Source: an uncultured Lactobacillus sp. (GTDB taxonomy: Bacteria > Bacillota > Bacilli > Lactobacillales > Lactobacillaceae). From it: a DNA stretch of 64,000 nucleotides. Both the position numbers and the translations under genes were made by a program. The first letter of the stretch is position 1. Every line of letters begins with the position of its first letter. Below are positions 21,418 through 31,940 of the stretch, in pieces. Where the stretch lies: positions 1 to 64,000 of the forward strand of contig NZ_CALVGT010000058.1 in assembly GCF_944327175.1 (NCBI RefSeq). The letters are read 5' to 3'. The notes below the pieces were generated by a model. The model had not been told where the DNA came from. It saw only the letters and a program-made list of their open reading frames with translations, and searched no databases.

Positions 21418-23136
21418 ATGTCATCAACACAATCTCTACTACTCATCACTTTAATTATCACGATCATCGTCCTGGTCATGGCCATGCTTTTGATCAACCG
21501 CCGGCAATTGCGCGAGATCGAAGAGCTCGACAATGAACTGGGCAATATGGAAGACTTGCACCTGGAGCGGGCGATTGGCAAGCTGGACCAGATGGAACTG
21601 GCCGGGGAAAGCCTGGCTACGCTTAATACATGGAAGAAGAGCTACCAGAAGGCAGCGGAACTTTTTCCTGAAATCCAGCGTTTGATTGAAGACGGGGCGG
21701 ACGAAAACGCCCGCTACCGCCTGGTCAAGTCCCACCAAAGCATCAAGCAGGCCAGAGAATTGGTCGACTCCATCTCTGAAGACGTCAAGAATTCATCCGA
21801 CGTCTTCACCCAGCTTTTGGAATCGAACCGGGAAAACAAGGCCCAATATGACGAATTGATGCAGAGCTACCGGGAAATCCGCAAGGAAATCCTGGCTGAT
21901 TCTTTTGACTACAGCGTGGCCCTGGAAGAAATCGAAAACCACTTGTCTGCCATAGAAGAAGACTTTGCCCAGGCCAAGAACCTTTCGGCCCAGGGTGACC
22001 ATGTTGAAGCCAAGCGGGTCTTGTCAAAGATCCGGGCGGACCTCACGTCCCTAAAGGCCAAATTGCCAGAAGTCAAGGAAGACCAGCACAACCTGCAGAC
22101 TGTTTTTGCCGACCAGCTAGACGAAATCGCGGCTGGCTATAAGGAAATGCGGGATGCTAAGTACGGCTTCGGAAGCCTGGACGTTCTGCTGGAAATCAAG
22201 CAAAGCAACGACCAAATCGACCGGTCTCTGGCGGCTTTGGCCCAGCTGGACTTAGAAGAGACCAGCAAGGGGGTGAAGAAGGTCGAAAAGGAAATCAAGA
22301 CCCTTTACGGAATCCTGGAGAAAGAATACAAGGCCCGGCCTTTTGTGGAAAAGAGCCAGGACAAGCTGCAGCGGCTCTTGACCCACCAGCAGACTGTCAG
22401 CCAGCAGCTGATCAAGAAACTGCGCCATATCGACGAAAGCTATGAACTGACCCACGGGGAACTGGACGAAAGCCGGGAGCTTGAAAGAGAAGTTCACAAG
22501 ATGGATTCTGACTACATCCGGGCCAGCCAGCGGATCGCTGACGGCCGGGCCGTCTACTCTGAAGTCCAGGATGACTGGATCAGAATTCTTGGCCGCCTGC
22601 AGGAAATCGGCAAGCGCCAGCAGGAGCTCTCTGAAGCAGTTGACGGCCTTTACGAGGCTGAAGAAGTTGCCCAGCGGTCGATCAAGGAGTTCAAGCAGCA
22701 GGTCTCCCTGGTCTACCGCCACCTCAGCCGGCAGAATCTGCCGGGGATTCCGGAAGGATTTTTGCAAATGTACACCCTGGTTATCAATGAAATCAGCAAG
22801 ACCAGCGGGGAACTCAATCAGGTCCGGATCAATATGGAAAAGATCTCTGAAGAACTGGTGCAGATCTCAGATGACGTTGACCGCCTGCAAAGAGAAGCGG
22901 AAGACATCATCAGCTCAGCCAATCTTTTTGAACTGACCATGCAGTATTCCAACAAGTTCCTGGACAATGAAGGGGTAGTCCGGGCCCGCGGAAAAGCCAT
23001 GAAGCTGTATGACCGGGACTACAACTACAAGGATGCCCTGGATACAATCGCCACGACGGTAGAACGGGTTGAACCGGGCAGCTACCAGCGGATTGAAAAT
23101 TCCTACTATCAGGAACAAAAAGAGCTGATTGATTGA
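21418..23136 (+). CDS. ezrA: Septation ring formation regulator EzrA
   Basis: EzrA is a membrane-anchored spectrin-like protein that restrains FtsZ ring formation and links division to wall synthesis. The 572 residues fit the family. One N-terminal membrane helix (about 7-25) is followed by the conserved INRRQLREIEELDNEL segment and a long series of coiled-coil repeats up to the C-terminus. AGGAG at 21406-21410 precedes the ATG. The ezrA-nifZ-thiI order is the same as in Bacillus. Confidence 0.93.
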   Translation: MSSTQSLLLITLIITIIVLVMAMLLINRRQLREIEELDNELGNMEDLHLERAIGKLDQMELAGESLATLNTWKKSYQKAAELFPEIQRLIEDGADENARYRLVKSHQSIKQARELVDSISEDVKNSSDVFTQLLESNRENKAQYDELMQSYREIRKEILADSFDYSVALEEIENHLSAIEEDFAQAKNLSAQGDHVEAKRVLSKIRADLTSLKAKLPEVKEDQHNLQTVFADQLDEIAAGYKEMRDAKYGFGSLDVLLEIKQSNDQIDRSLAALAQLDLEETSKGVKKVEKEIKTLYGILEKEYKARPFVEKSQDKLQRLLTHQQTVSQQLIKKLRHIDESYELTHGELDESRELEREVHKMDSDYIRASQRIADGRAVYSEVQDDWIRILGRLQEIGKRQQELSEAVDGLYEAEEVAQRSIKEFKQQVSLVYRHLSRQNLPGIPEGFLQMYTLVINEISKTSGELNQVRINMEKISEELVQISDDVDRLQREAEDIISSANLFELTMQYSNKFLDNEGVVRARGKAMKLYDRDYNYKDALDTIATTVERVEPGSYQRIENSYYQEQKELID

Positions 23137-23179
23137 AGTCAAGCGGCTTTTGGACTAAAATAGAATATCATTTGTAATT

Positions 23180-23206
23180 AAGCGGTCATTAAAATGGCCG
23201 CTTTTT
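23180..23206 (+). terminator. Terminator-like hairpin between ezrA and the desulfurase gene
   Basis: AGCGGTCATT and AATGGCCGCT form a stem ending in six T's. The T-run abuts the ribosome site AAGGAG (23208-23213) of the next gene, so it may partly uncouple the two genes. Confidence 0.75.
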
Positions 23207-23221
23207 TAAGGAGCAAGAAGC

Positions 23222-24379
23222 GTGATTTATTTTGACAACAGTGCCACGACCAAGATGGCACCTGAAGCATTAGAGACCTACAGCCAGGTGGTGACCAAGA
23301 TATGGGGCAACCCTTCCAGCCTGCATAGGCTGGGCGACCGGGCCCATGGTCTGCTGGAAGCTTCCCGCAAGCAAATCGCTGACTTATTGGGAGTAAATAC
23401 CGACGAAATCTACTTTACTTCCGGCGGGACTGAATCCAACAATACGGCCATCAAGGGGACGGCCTGGGCCAAGCGGGAATTTGGCAAGCACATCATTACC
23501 TCATCCGTTGAGCATGCCTCAGTGGCTAATACTTTTACCGAACTGGAAAACCTGGGCTTTCGGGTTACCCGCCTGCCAGTTGACAAGGAAGGCCGGGTCA
23601 ATCCGGAAGACTTGAGGGCAGCCCTGGACAAGGATACGACCTTGGTCTCCATCATGGGCGTCAACAACGAAATCGGGACTATCCAGCCGATCAAGGAAAT
23701 TTCTGAAATCCTGACAGATTACCCGAACGTCCACTTCCACGTCGACAATGTTCAGGCTCTGGGCAAGGGGATCTGGGACCAGGTCTTTACCCCCCGGGTC
23801 GACATGATGAGCTTCTCTTCCCACAAGTTCCATGGCCCGCGCGGCATTGGTATTTTGTACAAGCGGCGGGGCCGGATGTTGATGCCTTTGTGTGAAGGCG
23901 GCGGCCAGGAAAAGGGCTTAAGAAGTGGGACGGAAAACCTGGCAGCTATCGCGGCCATGGCCAAGGCCACCCGCCTGCTTTTGACGGATGAAAAGGAAAA
24001 GGCGGACAGAGAATACGCCATTAAGGAAAAGATCAGCAAGTACCTGGCAGACAAGCCGGGCATCCATATCTTCTCTCCTTTGAAGGCGGACTTTGCCCCC
24101 CACATCCTCTGCTTTGCTTTAGAGGGGATTAGAGGTGAAACCCTGGTTCACACTTTGGAAGACCAGGACATCTATATTTCCACCACTTCCGCCTGCGCCT
24201 CAAAGAAGGCAGACGAAGCCAGTACTTTGGCGGCGATGAAGACGCCAGATGCAATCGCGACCAGCGCCGTCCGCCTCAGCTTTGATGAAAGCAATACTTT
24301 AGAAGAAGCAGACGAATTCATCGCAGCTTTTGCCAAGATTTACCAGCACTTTGCCAAGATCAACCACTTAGGAGAATAA
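23222..24379 (+). CDS. nifZ: Cysteine desulfurase partnering ThiI (NifZ/IscS-like)
   Basis: This PLP enzyme releases sulfur from cysteine as an enzyme persulfide. The 385 residues carry the PLP lysine K202 ([10 protein letters not shown]) and the active cysteine C325 in TTSACASKK. The next gene, thiI, starts 2 bp after its stop, so this paralogue very likely feeds ThiI for tRNA 4-thiouridine, as known for the Bacillus NifZ-ThiI pair. The start is GTG 23222, with AAGGAG eight bases upstream. A second desulfurase is at 52602. Confidence 0.9.
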   Translation: MIYFDNSATTKMAPEALETYSQVVTKIWGNPSSLHRLGDRAHGLLEASRKQIADLLGVNTDEIYFTSGGTESNNTAIKGTAWAKREFGKHIITSSVEHASVANTFTELENLGFRVTRLPVDKEGRVNPEDLRAALDKDTTLVSIMGVNNEIGTIQPIKEISEILTDYPNVHFHVDNVQALGKGIWDQVFTPRVDMMSFSSHKFHGPRGIGILYKRRGRMLMPLCEGGGQEKGLRSGTENLAAIAAMAKATRLLLTDEKEKADREYAIKEKISKYLADKPGIHIFSPLKADFAPHILCFALEGIRGETLVHTLEDQDIYISTTSACASKKADEASTLAAMKTPDAIATSAVRLSFDESNTLEEADEFIAAFAKIYQHFAKINHLGE

Positions 24380-24381
24380 AT

Positions 24382-25599
24382 TTGCAATACACAGAAATCA
24401 TGATTCGCTACGGCGAACTGTCCACCAAGGGCAAGAACCGGAAGGACTTCATCAACCGCCTGGCCAGCAATGTTCAGAAGGTTTTGCACGACTTCCCGGA
24501 CCTAAAGATCCAGACCCACCACGACCGGATGCACATCCTTTTGAACGGGACGCCTTTTGAGCCGGTCAATGACCGCTTGAAGGTTGTTTTCGGGATCCAG
24601 ACCTACTCTCCAGTCATCAAGACTGAAAAGAGCCTGGAAGCCATTGAGAAAACTGCTCTGGAATTGATGCAGGCAACTTACAAGGCCGGTATGACCTTCA
24701 AGGTCAACACCAGAAGAAGCGACCACAAGTTTATCTACGACACTAACCAATTGAACCAGATGGTAGCTGACTACCTTTACAACCATATGGAAGGCCTGCA
24801 GGCGGAAATGAAGCACCCGGACATGGTCCTGCTTTTGGAAATTCGCCAGGACGGGGCCTACATTTCCAACCAGCTCCTGCATGGGGCAGGCGGGATGCCA
24901 GTTGGCACAGCCGGCAAGGCAGTGATGATGCTGTCCGGCGGGATCGACTCTCCGGTAGCTTCCTACCTGGCCATGAAGCGGGGGGTGAACATCGAAATGG
25001 TCCACTTCTTCTCACCGCCATACACTTCTGAAAAGGCCCTGGCCAAGGCCAAGGAATTGACCAGCATCCTGGCCAAGTACAGCGGCCGGATCAACTTCAT
25101 CGAAGTGCCTTTTGCTGAAATCCAGGAAACGATCAAGGAAAAGCTTCCTGAAGGCTATTTGATGACTGTTCAGCGCCGCTTTATGCTGCGTCTGGCCGAC
25201 ATCATCAGGGAAAAGCGGCACGCTTTGGCCATCTTCAACGGGGAATCAGTTGGCCAGGTAGCTTCCCAAACTTTGGAATCCATGGCAGCAATCAATGACG
25301 TGACGACCACGCCAGTATTGCGGCCAGTTGCCACCATGGACAAGACCGAAATCATTGCCAAGGCTGAAGAAATCGGGACCTTTGACCTGTCCATCCAGCC
25401 ATTTGAAGACTGCTGCACCATCTTTGCCCCGCCGCGTCCAAAGACCAAGCCAAAGATCGACAAAGCTCGGGAATATGAAAGCCGCCTGGATGTTGACGGC
25501 TTGATTGAGCGGGCCTTGGCCGGGGTTAAGGTCACTCCGATCTACCCGGGCCAAAGCTTCCTTGACGACCTGGCTGAAGAAGACGCGGACCTGCTTTAA
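24382..25599 (+). CDS. thiI: tRNA 4-thiouridine synthetase ThiI
   Basis: ThiI adenylates U8 of tRNA and inserts sulfur to make 4-thiouridine. The 405-residue protein has an N-terminal ferredoxin-like plus THUMP region (about 1-165) and a PP-loop ATPase domain with SGGIDSP (185-191). It lacks the C-terminal rhodanese domain of the enterobacterial form, as usual in Firmicutes, where the desulfurase passes sulfur on directly. The start is TTG 24382, preceded by AGGAG. The stop overlaps the next gene as TAATG. Confidence 0.93.
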   Translation: MQYTEIMIRYGELSTKGKNRKDFINRLASNVQKVLHDFPDLKIQTHHDRMHILLNGTPFEPVNDRLKVVFGIQTYSPVIKTEKSLEAIEKTALELMQATYKAGMTFKVNTRRSDHKFIYDTNQLNQMVADYLYNHMEGLQAEMKHPDMVLLLEIRQDGAYISNQLLHGAGGMPVGTAGKAVMMLSGGIDSPVASYLAMKRGVNIEMVHFFSPPYTSEKALAKAKELTSILAKYSGRINFIEVPFAEIQETIKEKLPEGYLMTVQRRFMLRLADIIREKRHALAIFNGESVGQVASQTLESMAAINDVTTTPVLRPVATMDKTEIIAKAEEIGTFDLSIQPFEDCCTIFAPPRPKTKPKIDKAREYESRLDVDGLIERALAGVKVTPIYPGQSFLDDLAEEDADLL

Positions 25600-26315
25600 T
25601 GCTGCGCCTGGACAAATTTTTGGCCAACATGAAGGTGGGCTCCAGGTCCCAGGTTCATGAGATTATTAAAGCCGGCCAGGTGACGGTCAACGGGAAGGTT
25701 TGCCGGTCAGCCAAGCAGAAGGTGAAAGAGGACGCTGAAGTCCTGGTCAATGGCCAGGCGGTTGTCTACCAGCAGTACCACTACTTTTTGCTCAATAAGC
25801 CAGCCGGCGTCTTGTCGGCAACAGAAGACTCCCGGCAAAAGACTGTTCTGGACCTGCTAAAAGACCAGGACCACTATCAAAAGATCGCTCCAGTTGGCCG
25901 CCTGGATAAGGACACGACTGGCCTCTTGCTTTTGACCAATGACGGTCAATTGGCTCACCAGCTCCTGGCTCCGGAATACCATGTGGCCAAGACCTACTAC
26001 GCACTTTTGGCCGGAGTGGCTGATGAAGAAACGGCCAAGGCAATCGCGGCAGGCCTCACCTTAAAAGACGGAACGGAATTAAAGCCGGGCCAGCTGAAGA
26101 TCTTGCGGCAAGACCAAGACCAGGAGCAGTCAGAAATTGAGATCACCATTACCGAAGGCAAATACCACCAGGTTAAGCGGATGTTTGCCTCCCAGGGGAT
26201 GAAGGTCTTAAAGCTCAAGCGGCTTAGCATGGGCCCTTTGACTTTGCCGGCTGATTTGGCGCCTGGCTCCTACCGGCCTTTGACGGCAGAAGAGCTGGCA
26301 CAACTTTCTCTTTAA
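25599..26315 (+). CDS. Pseudouridine synthase, RsuA family (16S rRNA U516 type)
   Basis: The 238 residues comprise an N-terminal S4 RNA-binding domain (RLDKFLANMKVGSR, about 3-16) and an RsuA/RluB catalytic domain with the catalytic aspartate D103 in GRLDKDTTG. The closest family assignment is RsuA, which modifies U516 of 16S rRNA; RluB-type activity cannot be excluded from sequence. It overlaps thiI by one base, which suggests translational coupling. Confidence 0.87.
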   Translation: MLRLDKFLANMKVGSRSQVHEIIKAGQVTVNGKVCRSAKQKVKEDAEVLVNGQAVVYQQYHYFLLNKPAGVLSATEDSRQKTVLDLLKDQDHYQKIAPVGRLDKDTTGLLLLTNDGQLAHQLLAPEYHVAKTYYALLAGVADEETAKAIAAGLTLKDGTELKPGQLKILRQDQDQEQSEIEITITEGKYHQVKRMFASQGMKVLKLKRLSMGPLTLPADLAPGSYRPLTAEELAQLSL

Positions 26316-26333
26316 TGGCTGAAAAAATTATGC

Positions 26334-26568
26334 TATACTTTGTGACAAAGCCAAGATCAAGAGGTGGCGCTTCATGACAGAGAAAGGTCATTTAAGCTGA
26401 GAGACCGGAAGGCGCCTGGTAGCTTGATTCGCTGGCCGGCTGAACCAGGAGTAAGCCGGTCCGGTACCCGCGCCGTTACCGCGTTTAAGCGGAGCATTAT
26501 GCTCAATTTAGGTGGTACCGCGGTTATATATCGTCCTAGACATTTACTTGTCTAGGACTTTTTTATTG
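26334..26568 (+). promoter_or_regulatory. T-box leader of valS (specifier GTA, Val)
   Basis: A -10 TATACT (26334-26339) starts a leader of about 230 bases. Stem I has a base helix ATCAAG/CTTGAT (26355-26360 with 26423-26428) and an upper helix GGCGC/GCGCC. The right side of the internal loop holds GTA at 26419-26421 followed by a purine, which is the Val specifier. The T-box sequence AGGTGGTACCGCGG is at 26510-26523, and the terminator GTCCTAGACA/TGTCTAGGAC with a T-run is at 26533-26565. Uncharged tRNA-Val should favour the antiterminator and switch on valS. Confidence 0.92.
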
Positions 26569-26578
26569 GAGGAAATTT

Positions 26579-29218
26579 ATGACAGAATTAGCACCAAAAT
26601 ACAACCCGCAAGAGGTTGAAGCTGGCCGCTATCAAGAGTGGCTGGACGAGGACCTGTTCAAGCCGTCTGGTGACAAGAAGGCCAAGCCATACTCAATCGT
26701 TATCCCGCCGCCAAACGTTACTGGCAAGCTGCACCTGGGCCACGCCTGGGACACGGCAATTCAAGATACCTTGATCCGCTACAAGCGGATGCAGGGCTAC
26801 GACACCCTTTACCTGCCGGGCATGGACCACGCCGGTATCGCTACCCAGGCCAAGGTTGAAGCCCGCCTCAGAGAACAAGGGGTCAGCCGTTATGACCTGG
26901 GCCGTGAAAAGTTCGTGGAAAAGGTCTGGGAATGGAAGGATGAATACGCCAACATCATCAAGAGCCAGTGGCAAAAGCTGGGTCTGTCCCTGGACTACAG
27001 CCGGGAACGCTTTACCCTGGACAAGGGCCTGTCCAAGGCTGTCCGCCGGGTTTTCGTCCAGCTTTACAATGAAGGCTTGATTTACCGGGGCGAATATATC
27101 ATCAACTGGGACCCGAAGCTGCGGACTGCTTTGTCTGACATCGAAGTTATCCACCAGGACGACCAAGGGGCCTTCTACCACATCAACTATCCGCTGGCCG
27201 ACGGCTCTGGCAGCGTGGAAATCGCTACTACCCGGCCGGAAACCATGTTTGGTGACACGGCCGTGGCTGTTGCCCCAGGGGATGAACGCTACAAGGACCT
27301 GGTTGGCAAGAAGCTGATTCTGCCGCTGGTTGGCCGGGAAATCCCGATCATTGAAGACCAGCACGTCGACCCGGAATTTGGGACCGGTCTGGTGAAGATC
27401 ACCCCAGCCCATGACCCGAACGACTTTGAAGTCGGCAACCGGCATGACCTGCCGCGGGTCAATGTGATGAACGACGACGGGACCATGAACGACAAGGCTG
27501 GCAAGTATGCTGGCATGGACCGCTTCGACTGCCGCAAGCAGCTGGTTGAAGACCTCAAGGCTGAAGGCTACTTGATCAAGGTTGAACCAATTGTCCACTC
27601 AGTTGGCCACTCAGAGCGTTCCGGTGTGCAGGTTGAACCTCGTCTGTCCACTCAATGGTTCGTCAAGATGAAGCCACTGGCTGACAAGGTTTTGGAAAAC
27701 CAAAAGGGTGAAGGCAGAGTCAACTTCGTGCCTGACCGCTTTGAAGGCACTTTGGAGCGGTGGATGGAAAACGTCCACGACTGGGTCATCTCCCGCCAGC
27801 TCTGGTGGGGTCACCGGATTCCAGCTTGGTACAACAAGCAGACCGGGGAAATGTATGTTGGCGAGGAAGCGCCAGAAGATATTGAAAACTGGGAACAAGA
27901 CCAGGACGTTTTGGACACCTGGTTCTCCAGTGCCCTCTGGCCATTCTCAACTTTGGGCTGGCCGGATGAAGACTCAGCTGACTTCAAGCGCTACTTCCCA
28001 ACCAATGCCCTGGTAACTGGCTACGACATCATTTTCTTCTGGGTTTCCCGGATGATCTTCCAAAGCTTGCACTTCACCGGCGAGCGGCCATTTGACAATG
28101 TCGTTTTGCACGGCTTGATCAGAGACGAGCAGGGGCGGAAGATGTCCAAGTCCTTGGGCAACGGGATCGACCCAATGGACGTCATCGACAAGTACGGTGC
28201 TGACGCTTTGCGCTGGTTCCTGCTCAACGGGACCGCGCCTGGCCAGGATACCCGTTTCAGCTACACCAAGATGGACGCGGCCTGGAACTTCATCAACAAG
28301 CTCTGGAATGCCAGCCGTTTCGTGATCATGAACCTGCCGGAAGATGCCAAGCCTGCCCAAAAGCCAGATACGAGCAAGTTTGACCTGGCTGACGCCTGGA
28401 TTTTTGACCGCTTGAACCACACCGTCAAGGAAACTAACCGCCTCTTTGACGAATTCCAATTCGGGGAAGCCGGCCGGGAAATGTACAACTTCATCTGGAA
28501 CGACTTCTGTGACTGGTACATCGAAATCTCCAAGGTTGCCCTCTACGGCGATGATGAAGAACTTAAGGCCAGAAAGCAGGCCAACCTGACCTGGATTCTG
28601 GACCAGATCCTGCGCCTTATCCACCCAATCATGCCATTCGTAACTGAAAAGCTCTGGCTGTCCATGCCGCATGAAGGCAAGTCCATCATGACTGCCGCTT
28701 ACCCGGAAACCCACGATGAATTTGACAATGTCAAGGCTGATGAAGACATGGCCTTCTTGATCGAAATCATCAAGGCGGTCCGGACCATCCGGATGGAAGT
28801 GAACGCTCCAATGTCCAGTGCCATCGACATCTTGATCCAGCTTGATGACGAAAAGAATGAAGCAATTCTACGGGACAACATGGAATACGTTGAAAACTTC
28901 CTGCACCCGAAGAAGCTGGAAATCTCAGGCAAGATTAACGCGCCGAAATTGGCCAAGACGGCTGTTATCGCCGGGGCCCAAATCTTCGTGCCGCTGTCAG
29001 AACTGGTTGACCTGGACGAAGAAATCGCCAAGATGGGCAAAGAAGAAGCCCGCCTGGAAGCTGAAGTTGACCGGGCAAGCAAGAAGCTGGCCAACAAGGG
29101 CTTTGTTGACCACGCTCCAGCTGCCGTGGTTGAAAAGGAAAAGGGCAAGCTGGCCGAATACGAAAGCCAGCTTGCCGGCGTGCGCGACCGCATCAAGGAA
29201 TTGAAAGAAAGTCGTTAA
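26579..29218 (+). CDS. valS: Valyl-tRNA synthetase
   Basis: ValS charges tRNA-Val. The 879-residue class Ia synthetase has the HIGH-type motif H52-L-G-H55, an editing (CP1) domain in the middle, KMSKS at 521-525 and a C-terminal coiled-coil arm (about 810-879) typical of ValRS. The start ATG at 26579 follows GGAGG. Expression is controlled by the T-box immediately upstream. folC follows 4 bp later, as often seen in Firmicutes. Confidence 0.97.
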   Translation: MTELAPKYNPQEVEAGRYQEWLDEDLFKPSGDKKAKPYSIVIPPPNVTGKLHLGHAWDTAIQDTLIRYKRMQGYDTLYLPGMDHAGIATQAKVEARLREQGVSRYDLGREKFVEKVWEWKDEYANIIKSQWQKLGLSLDYSRERFTLDKGLSKAVRRVFVQLYNEGLIYRGEYIINWDPKLRTALSDIEVIHQDDQGAFYHINYPLADGSGSVEIATTRPETMFGDTAVAVAPGDERYKDLVGKKLILPLVGREIPIIEDQHVDPEFGTGLVKITPAHDPNDFEVGNRHDLPRVNVMNDDGTMNDKAGKYAGMDRFDCRKQLVEDLKAEGYLIKVEPIVHSVGHSERSGVQVEPRLSTQWFVKMKPLADKVLENQKGEGRVNFVPDRFEGTLERWMENVHDWVISRQLWWGHRIPAWYNKQTGEMYVGEEAPEDIENWEQDQDVLDTWFSSALWPFSTLGWPDEDSADFKRYFPTNALVTGYDIIFFWVSRMIFQSLHFTGERPFDNVVLHGLIRDEQGRKMSKSLGNGIDPMDVIDKYGADALRWFLLNGTAPGQDTRFSYTKMDAAWNFINKLWNASRFVIMNLPEDAKPAQKPDTSKFDLADAWIFDRLNHTVKETNRLFDEFQFGEAGREMYNFIWNDFCDWYIEISKVALYGDDEELKARKQANLTWILDQILRLIHPIMPFVTEKLWLSMPHEGKSIMTAAYPETHDEFDNVKADEDMAFLIEIIKAVRTIRMEVNAPMSSAIDILIQLDDEKNEAILRDNMEYVENFLHPKKLEISGKINAPKLAKTAVIAGAQIFVPLSELVDLDEEIAKMGKEEARLEAEVDRASKKLANKGFVDHAPAAVVEKEKGKLAEYESQLAGVRDRIKELKESR

Positions 29219-29222
29219 AGAC

Positions 29223-30488
29223 GTGAAATTTAAGACAGTTAATGAACTTACCGCTTATCTCTACCATTTGCCGCGCTTGCACGAAAAGAGCGACCTGACT
29301 TATGTCAAAAGGGTGCTTAAGGCCCTGGGCGATCCCCAGGACAAGGTCAAGTGTTGCCACATTACTGGAACCAACGGCAAGGGCTCAACTGCATATTACC
29401 TGAGCAATCTGCTCCAAAAGGCCGGTCAGCAGACTGGCCTTTTTGTTTCGCCCTTTATCATCCGCTTTAACGAGCGGATTCAGCTGAACGGGCAGGCAAT
29501 CGCGGATGAGGACTTGTTGGAAGTGGCTAGCGAAGTTGAAGTAGCAGTCAGCCGCTTGCGGGAAGGCGAGCCAGATTTTGCCCTGGTGACCTTTGAATAT
29601 GAAGTCGCCATGGCCTTTCTCTTTTTTGCCAAGCAAAAATGTGATTACGCGGTTATTGAAGTCGGCATCGGGGCCGAGCATGACAAGACCAATGTGATGA
29701 CGCCAGTAGTCAGCTTGATTACCACTATCGGCCTCGACCATGAGCAGATCATCGGACCAACTTTGGCTGATATTGCCAAAGAAAAGAGCGGGATCATCAA
29801 GCCGGCTGTCCCGGTCATTCTCGGCGACATCCCGGCCAGAGTAAAGGGAATCGTTGAAGAAAAAATTACTAAATCGGCCAGTCCGGCTTACTGGCTGGGC
29901 CAGGACTTCCAGGTTAAAGAGGGAAAAGCAGGCTATGAGCTGGCCGTCTTCGGGAAAAATTACCATTTGCCGGTCTGGCCCCTGCCAGAAGCTAAAGACG
30001 CGGCCATGGCTTTGGCGGCCTTTGCCCTTTTGCCTCTTGCATTAAGTGAAAAGGCGGTAGAAGAAGCCTTGACCCAGACCACGGTTCCTGGCCGCTACCA
30101 GCGCCTGGAAAAGGTGGGATGCAGCTTTTTATTGGACGGGGCCCACAATGTCCAGGCCGGAAGCGAGCTTTTGCCATATGCCCGCCGCCTGGCCAAGGAA
30201 AAAGGCGGCCGGCTTTTGGCCCTAGCTGGCATGATGAAGGACAAGGACTTGAGCGACTTTTTGACTCTGCTGAAGGGCGAAAAAGTCACCTTGACCAGCC
30301 TGGCCTACCCGCGGGCTGCTAAAAAGGCTGATTTCCCGGCCTGGACTCAGGAAAGATTTGCCTATGAGGGAGATTTTGTCCAGGCTTTAAAGCAAGTGAT
30401 GGAGAAAGCTGGAGACCGGGACTTGATCTTGGTTACGGGTTCATTTTACCTGGTCAGCGCGGTCTTGCAGCTTCTGCAGGATAACTAA
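29223..30488 (+). CDS. folC: Folylpolyglutamate synthase / dihydrofolate synthase
   Basis: FolC adds glutamate residues to folates (and in some organisms also makes dihydrofolate). The 421 residues show the Mur-ligase-like P-loop TGTNGKGS (48-55), the FITSP-like FVSPF segment and the conserved DGAHN motif near 307-311. The start is GTG 29223, 4 bp after valS, with no strong ribosome site, so it may depend on coupling to valS. Confidence 0.93.
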   Translation: MKFKTVNELTAYLYHLPRLHEKSDLTYVKRVLKALGDPQDKVKCCHITGTNGKGSTAYYLSNLLQKAGQQTGLFVSPFIIRFNERIQLNGQAIADEDLLEVASEVEVAVSRLREGEPDFALVTFEYEVAMAFLFFAKQKCDYAVIEVGIGAEHDKTNVMTPVVSLITTIGLDHEQIIGPTLADIAKEKSGIIKPAVPVILGDIPARVKGIVEEKITKSASPAYWLGQDFQVKEGKAGYELAVFGKNYHLPVWPLPEAKDAAMALAAFALLPLALSEKAVEEALTQTTVPGRYQRLEKVGCSFLLDGAHNVQAGSELLPYARRLAKEKGGRLLALAGMMKDKDLSDFLTLLKGEKVTLTSLAYPRAAKKADFPAWTQERFAYEGDFVQALKQVMEKAGDRDLILVTGSFYLVSAVLQLLQDN

Positions 30489-30506
30489 GGATGAAGGGGG
30501 AAAAAT

Positions 30507-31187
30507 ATGCGTGTTGAAGGTTTAAAGACAGACAAGCAGGGAGTCATTTTTGACATGGACGGCCTCCTGGTCAACTCCGAAGAGCTCTACTGGCAGGCCA
30601 ACATTCAGGCCGCCCGGGAATACAAGCTGGGCATCAGTGATGATACCTACCTGGGTTTGGTCGGCGCCAGCGTCAAGGCTATGGATGACTTTTACGAAAA
30701 ATACTTTCCAAGCGATGAGGTCCGCCAGGCTTTTGTCAAGCGGACTGATGACCTGGTCTGGGAGTGGACCGACCAAGGCAAGCTGAAGCTGAAGGCGGGG
30801 GTCAAGGAGGCACTGGAGCGCTTTAACGATCTAGACCTTACCATTGGGATTGCCAGCAACAACTACAAGAGCGTGGTTGACCACAATCTTTGGGTGACCG
30901 GCTGCCGGAACAGCTTTGACTTTATCGTCACCCATGACGAAGTTGCCGAGAAAAAGCTCCGGTCCAAGCCTTTCCCGGACCTCTACCTGACTGCCCAAGA
31001 GCGCAGCGGCCTGGGTAAAGACCAGCTCTTGATCTTTGAAGACTCCAGCATGGGAGTCGAAGCGGCGGAAAATGCCGGGATCGACTGCGTCATGATTCCC
31101 GACATCAAGCCCGCTTCAGCCGAAGACCGGGCCAGAGCCCAGCTGATTTGCCCGGACTTTTTTGACTTTTTGAAAAAAATTTCCTAG
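30507..31187 (+). CDS. HAD-superfamily phosphatase, beta-phosphoglucomutase-like
   Basis: The 226-residue haloacid dehalogenase-type hydrolase has catalytic motif I FDMDG (D16, D18), motif II near IGIASNN, a Lys in KKLRSKPFPDLY and motif III FEDSSMGVEAA. The cap type and the GxVxS-like start resemble the beta-phosphoglucomutase/phosphatase subgroup. The substrate cannot be inferred. It lies 18 bp after folC, with GAAGGGGG upstream of the ATG. Confidence 0.82.
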   Translation: MRVEGLKTDKQGVIFDMDGLLVNSEELYWQANIQAAREYKLGISDDTYLGLVGASVKAMDDFYEKYFPSDEVRQAFVKRTDDLVWEWTDQGKLKLKAGVKEALERFNDLDLTIGIASNNYKSVVDHNLWVTGCRNSFDFIVTHDEVAEKKLRSKPFPDLYLTAQERSGLGKDQLLIFEDSSMGVEAAENAGIDCVMIPDIKPASAEDRARAQLICPDFFDFLKKIS

Positions 31188-31235
31188 TTTTTGGCGTAAT
31201 TAGTAGTAGAGCGTAAAAATAAGGAGGAAATGCAA

Positions 31236-31850
31236 ATGACCGAAACTACGCAAAACTACTATTATGTTGAAAGTGACCGTGACCTGCTCAAGCTGCTCTT
31301 TGACCAGCTGCCCTGCCAGAGTCTGGAAGACTTGTTGCAGCTGCTGGATCAAAAGCACATTGCCAGCTTCAAGGACATCTTGGACTACGCGTCAGGACCG
31401 GACTGCCCCAATGACCTGGCTTTGACCATCGAGGTGGCCATGGACCGGTTGCGGCGGACTGACATGCGGCGCAGCTCTGACTGGGCCAGCAGCTCTAAGA
31501 TTGGCAACTACCTGGCTAATAAACTGCTGGGGCAAAAGCAGGAGCAGTTCTGGGTCCTCTATTTTGACCAGCAACAGAATCTCTTGGGTGAAAAAATGCT
31601 TTTCCAAGGCACCCTGGACCGGTCCTGGGTCCATCCCAGGGAAATCTTCCGCTGGGCGGTGGTCTACGGCTGCGCAAGCATCATCGTGGCCCACAACCAT
31701 CCCAGCGGGGCGCTGACTCCGTCAGACAATGACCTGGAATTGACCAAGGGCTTGAAAAAAGCCAGCAAGATCATGAAGATCACCTTTTTGGACCACTTCA
31801 TCATCGGCGGGGGAGAGTACTTAAGCCTGCGGGAGCGGGAATTGTTTTAA
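31236..31850 (+). CDS. radC: RadC-family JAB1/MPN domain protein
   Basis: The 204-residue RadC-family protein carries a C-terminal metal-binding JAMM motif, H153-x-H155-P-S-G and then D166 in SDND. A helix-hairpin-like N-terminal part is present. Despite the name, RadC has no proven DNA-repair role. I choose ATG 31236, eight bases after AAGGAGG; an ATG at 31230 is too close to the ribosome site. The neighbouring mreB is a common context. Confidence 0.88.
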   Translation: MTETTQNYYYVESDRDLLKLLFDQLPCQSLEDLLQLLDQKHIASFKDILDYASGPDCPNDLALTIEVAMDRLRRTDMRRSSDWASSSKIGNYLANKLLGQKQEQFWVLYFDQQQNLLGEKMLFQGTLDRSWVHPREIFRWAVVYGCASIIVAHNHPSGALTPSDNDLELTKGLKKASKIMKITFLDHFIIGGGEYLSLRERELF

Positions 31851-31894
31851 AATTAGCTAAAATTTGTACCAATCCATGACTTTCACAGGCATTA

Positions 31895-31903
31895 TGCTAT
31901 AAT
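31895..31903 (+). promoter_or_regulatory. Extended -10 promoter of mreB
   Basis: TGCTATAAT (31895-31903) is a perfect extended -10 box, 37 bp before mreB. No good -35 is seen, which is normal for this promoter class. Confidence 0.65.
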
Positions 31904-31940
31904 TAAGCAAGATTAAGCGAGTAAATAAGGAGAGATATCC

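Noticed and set aside
26693..27598. A 301-codon open frame on the strand opposite valS, and similar long antisense frames over other genes
   Set aside because: They arise because GC-rich third positions remove stop codons in the opposite frame. They have no ribosome sites and no recognisable domains, while valS is certain.
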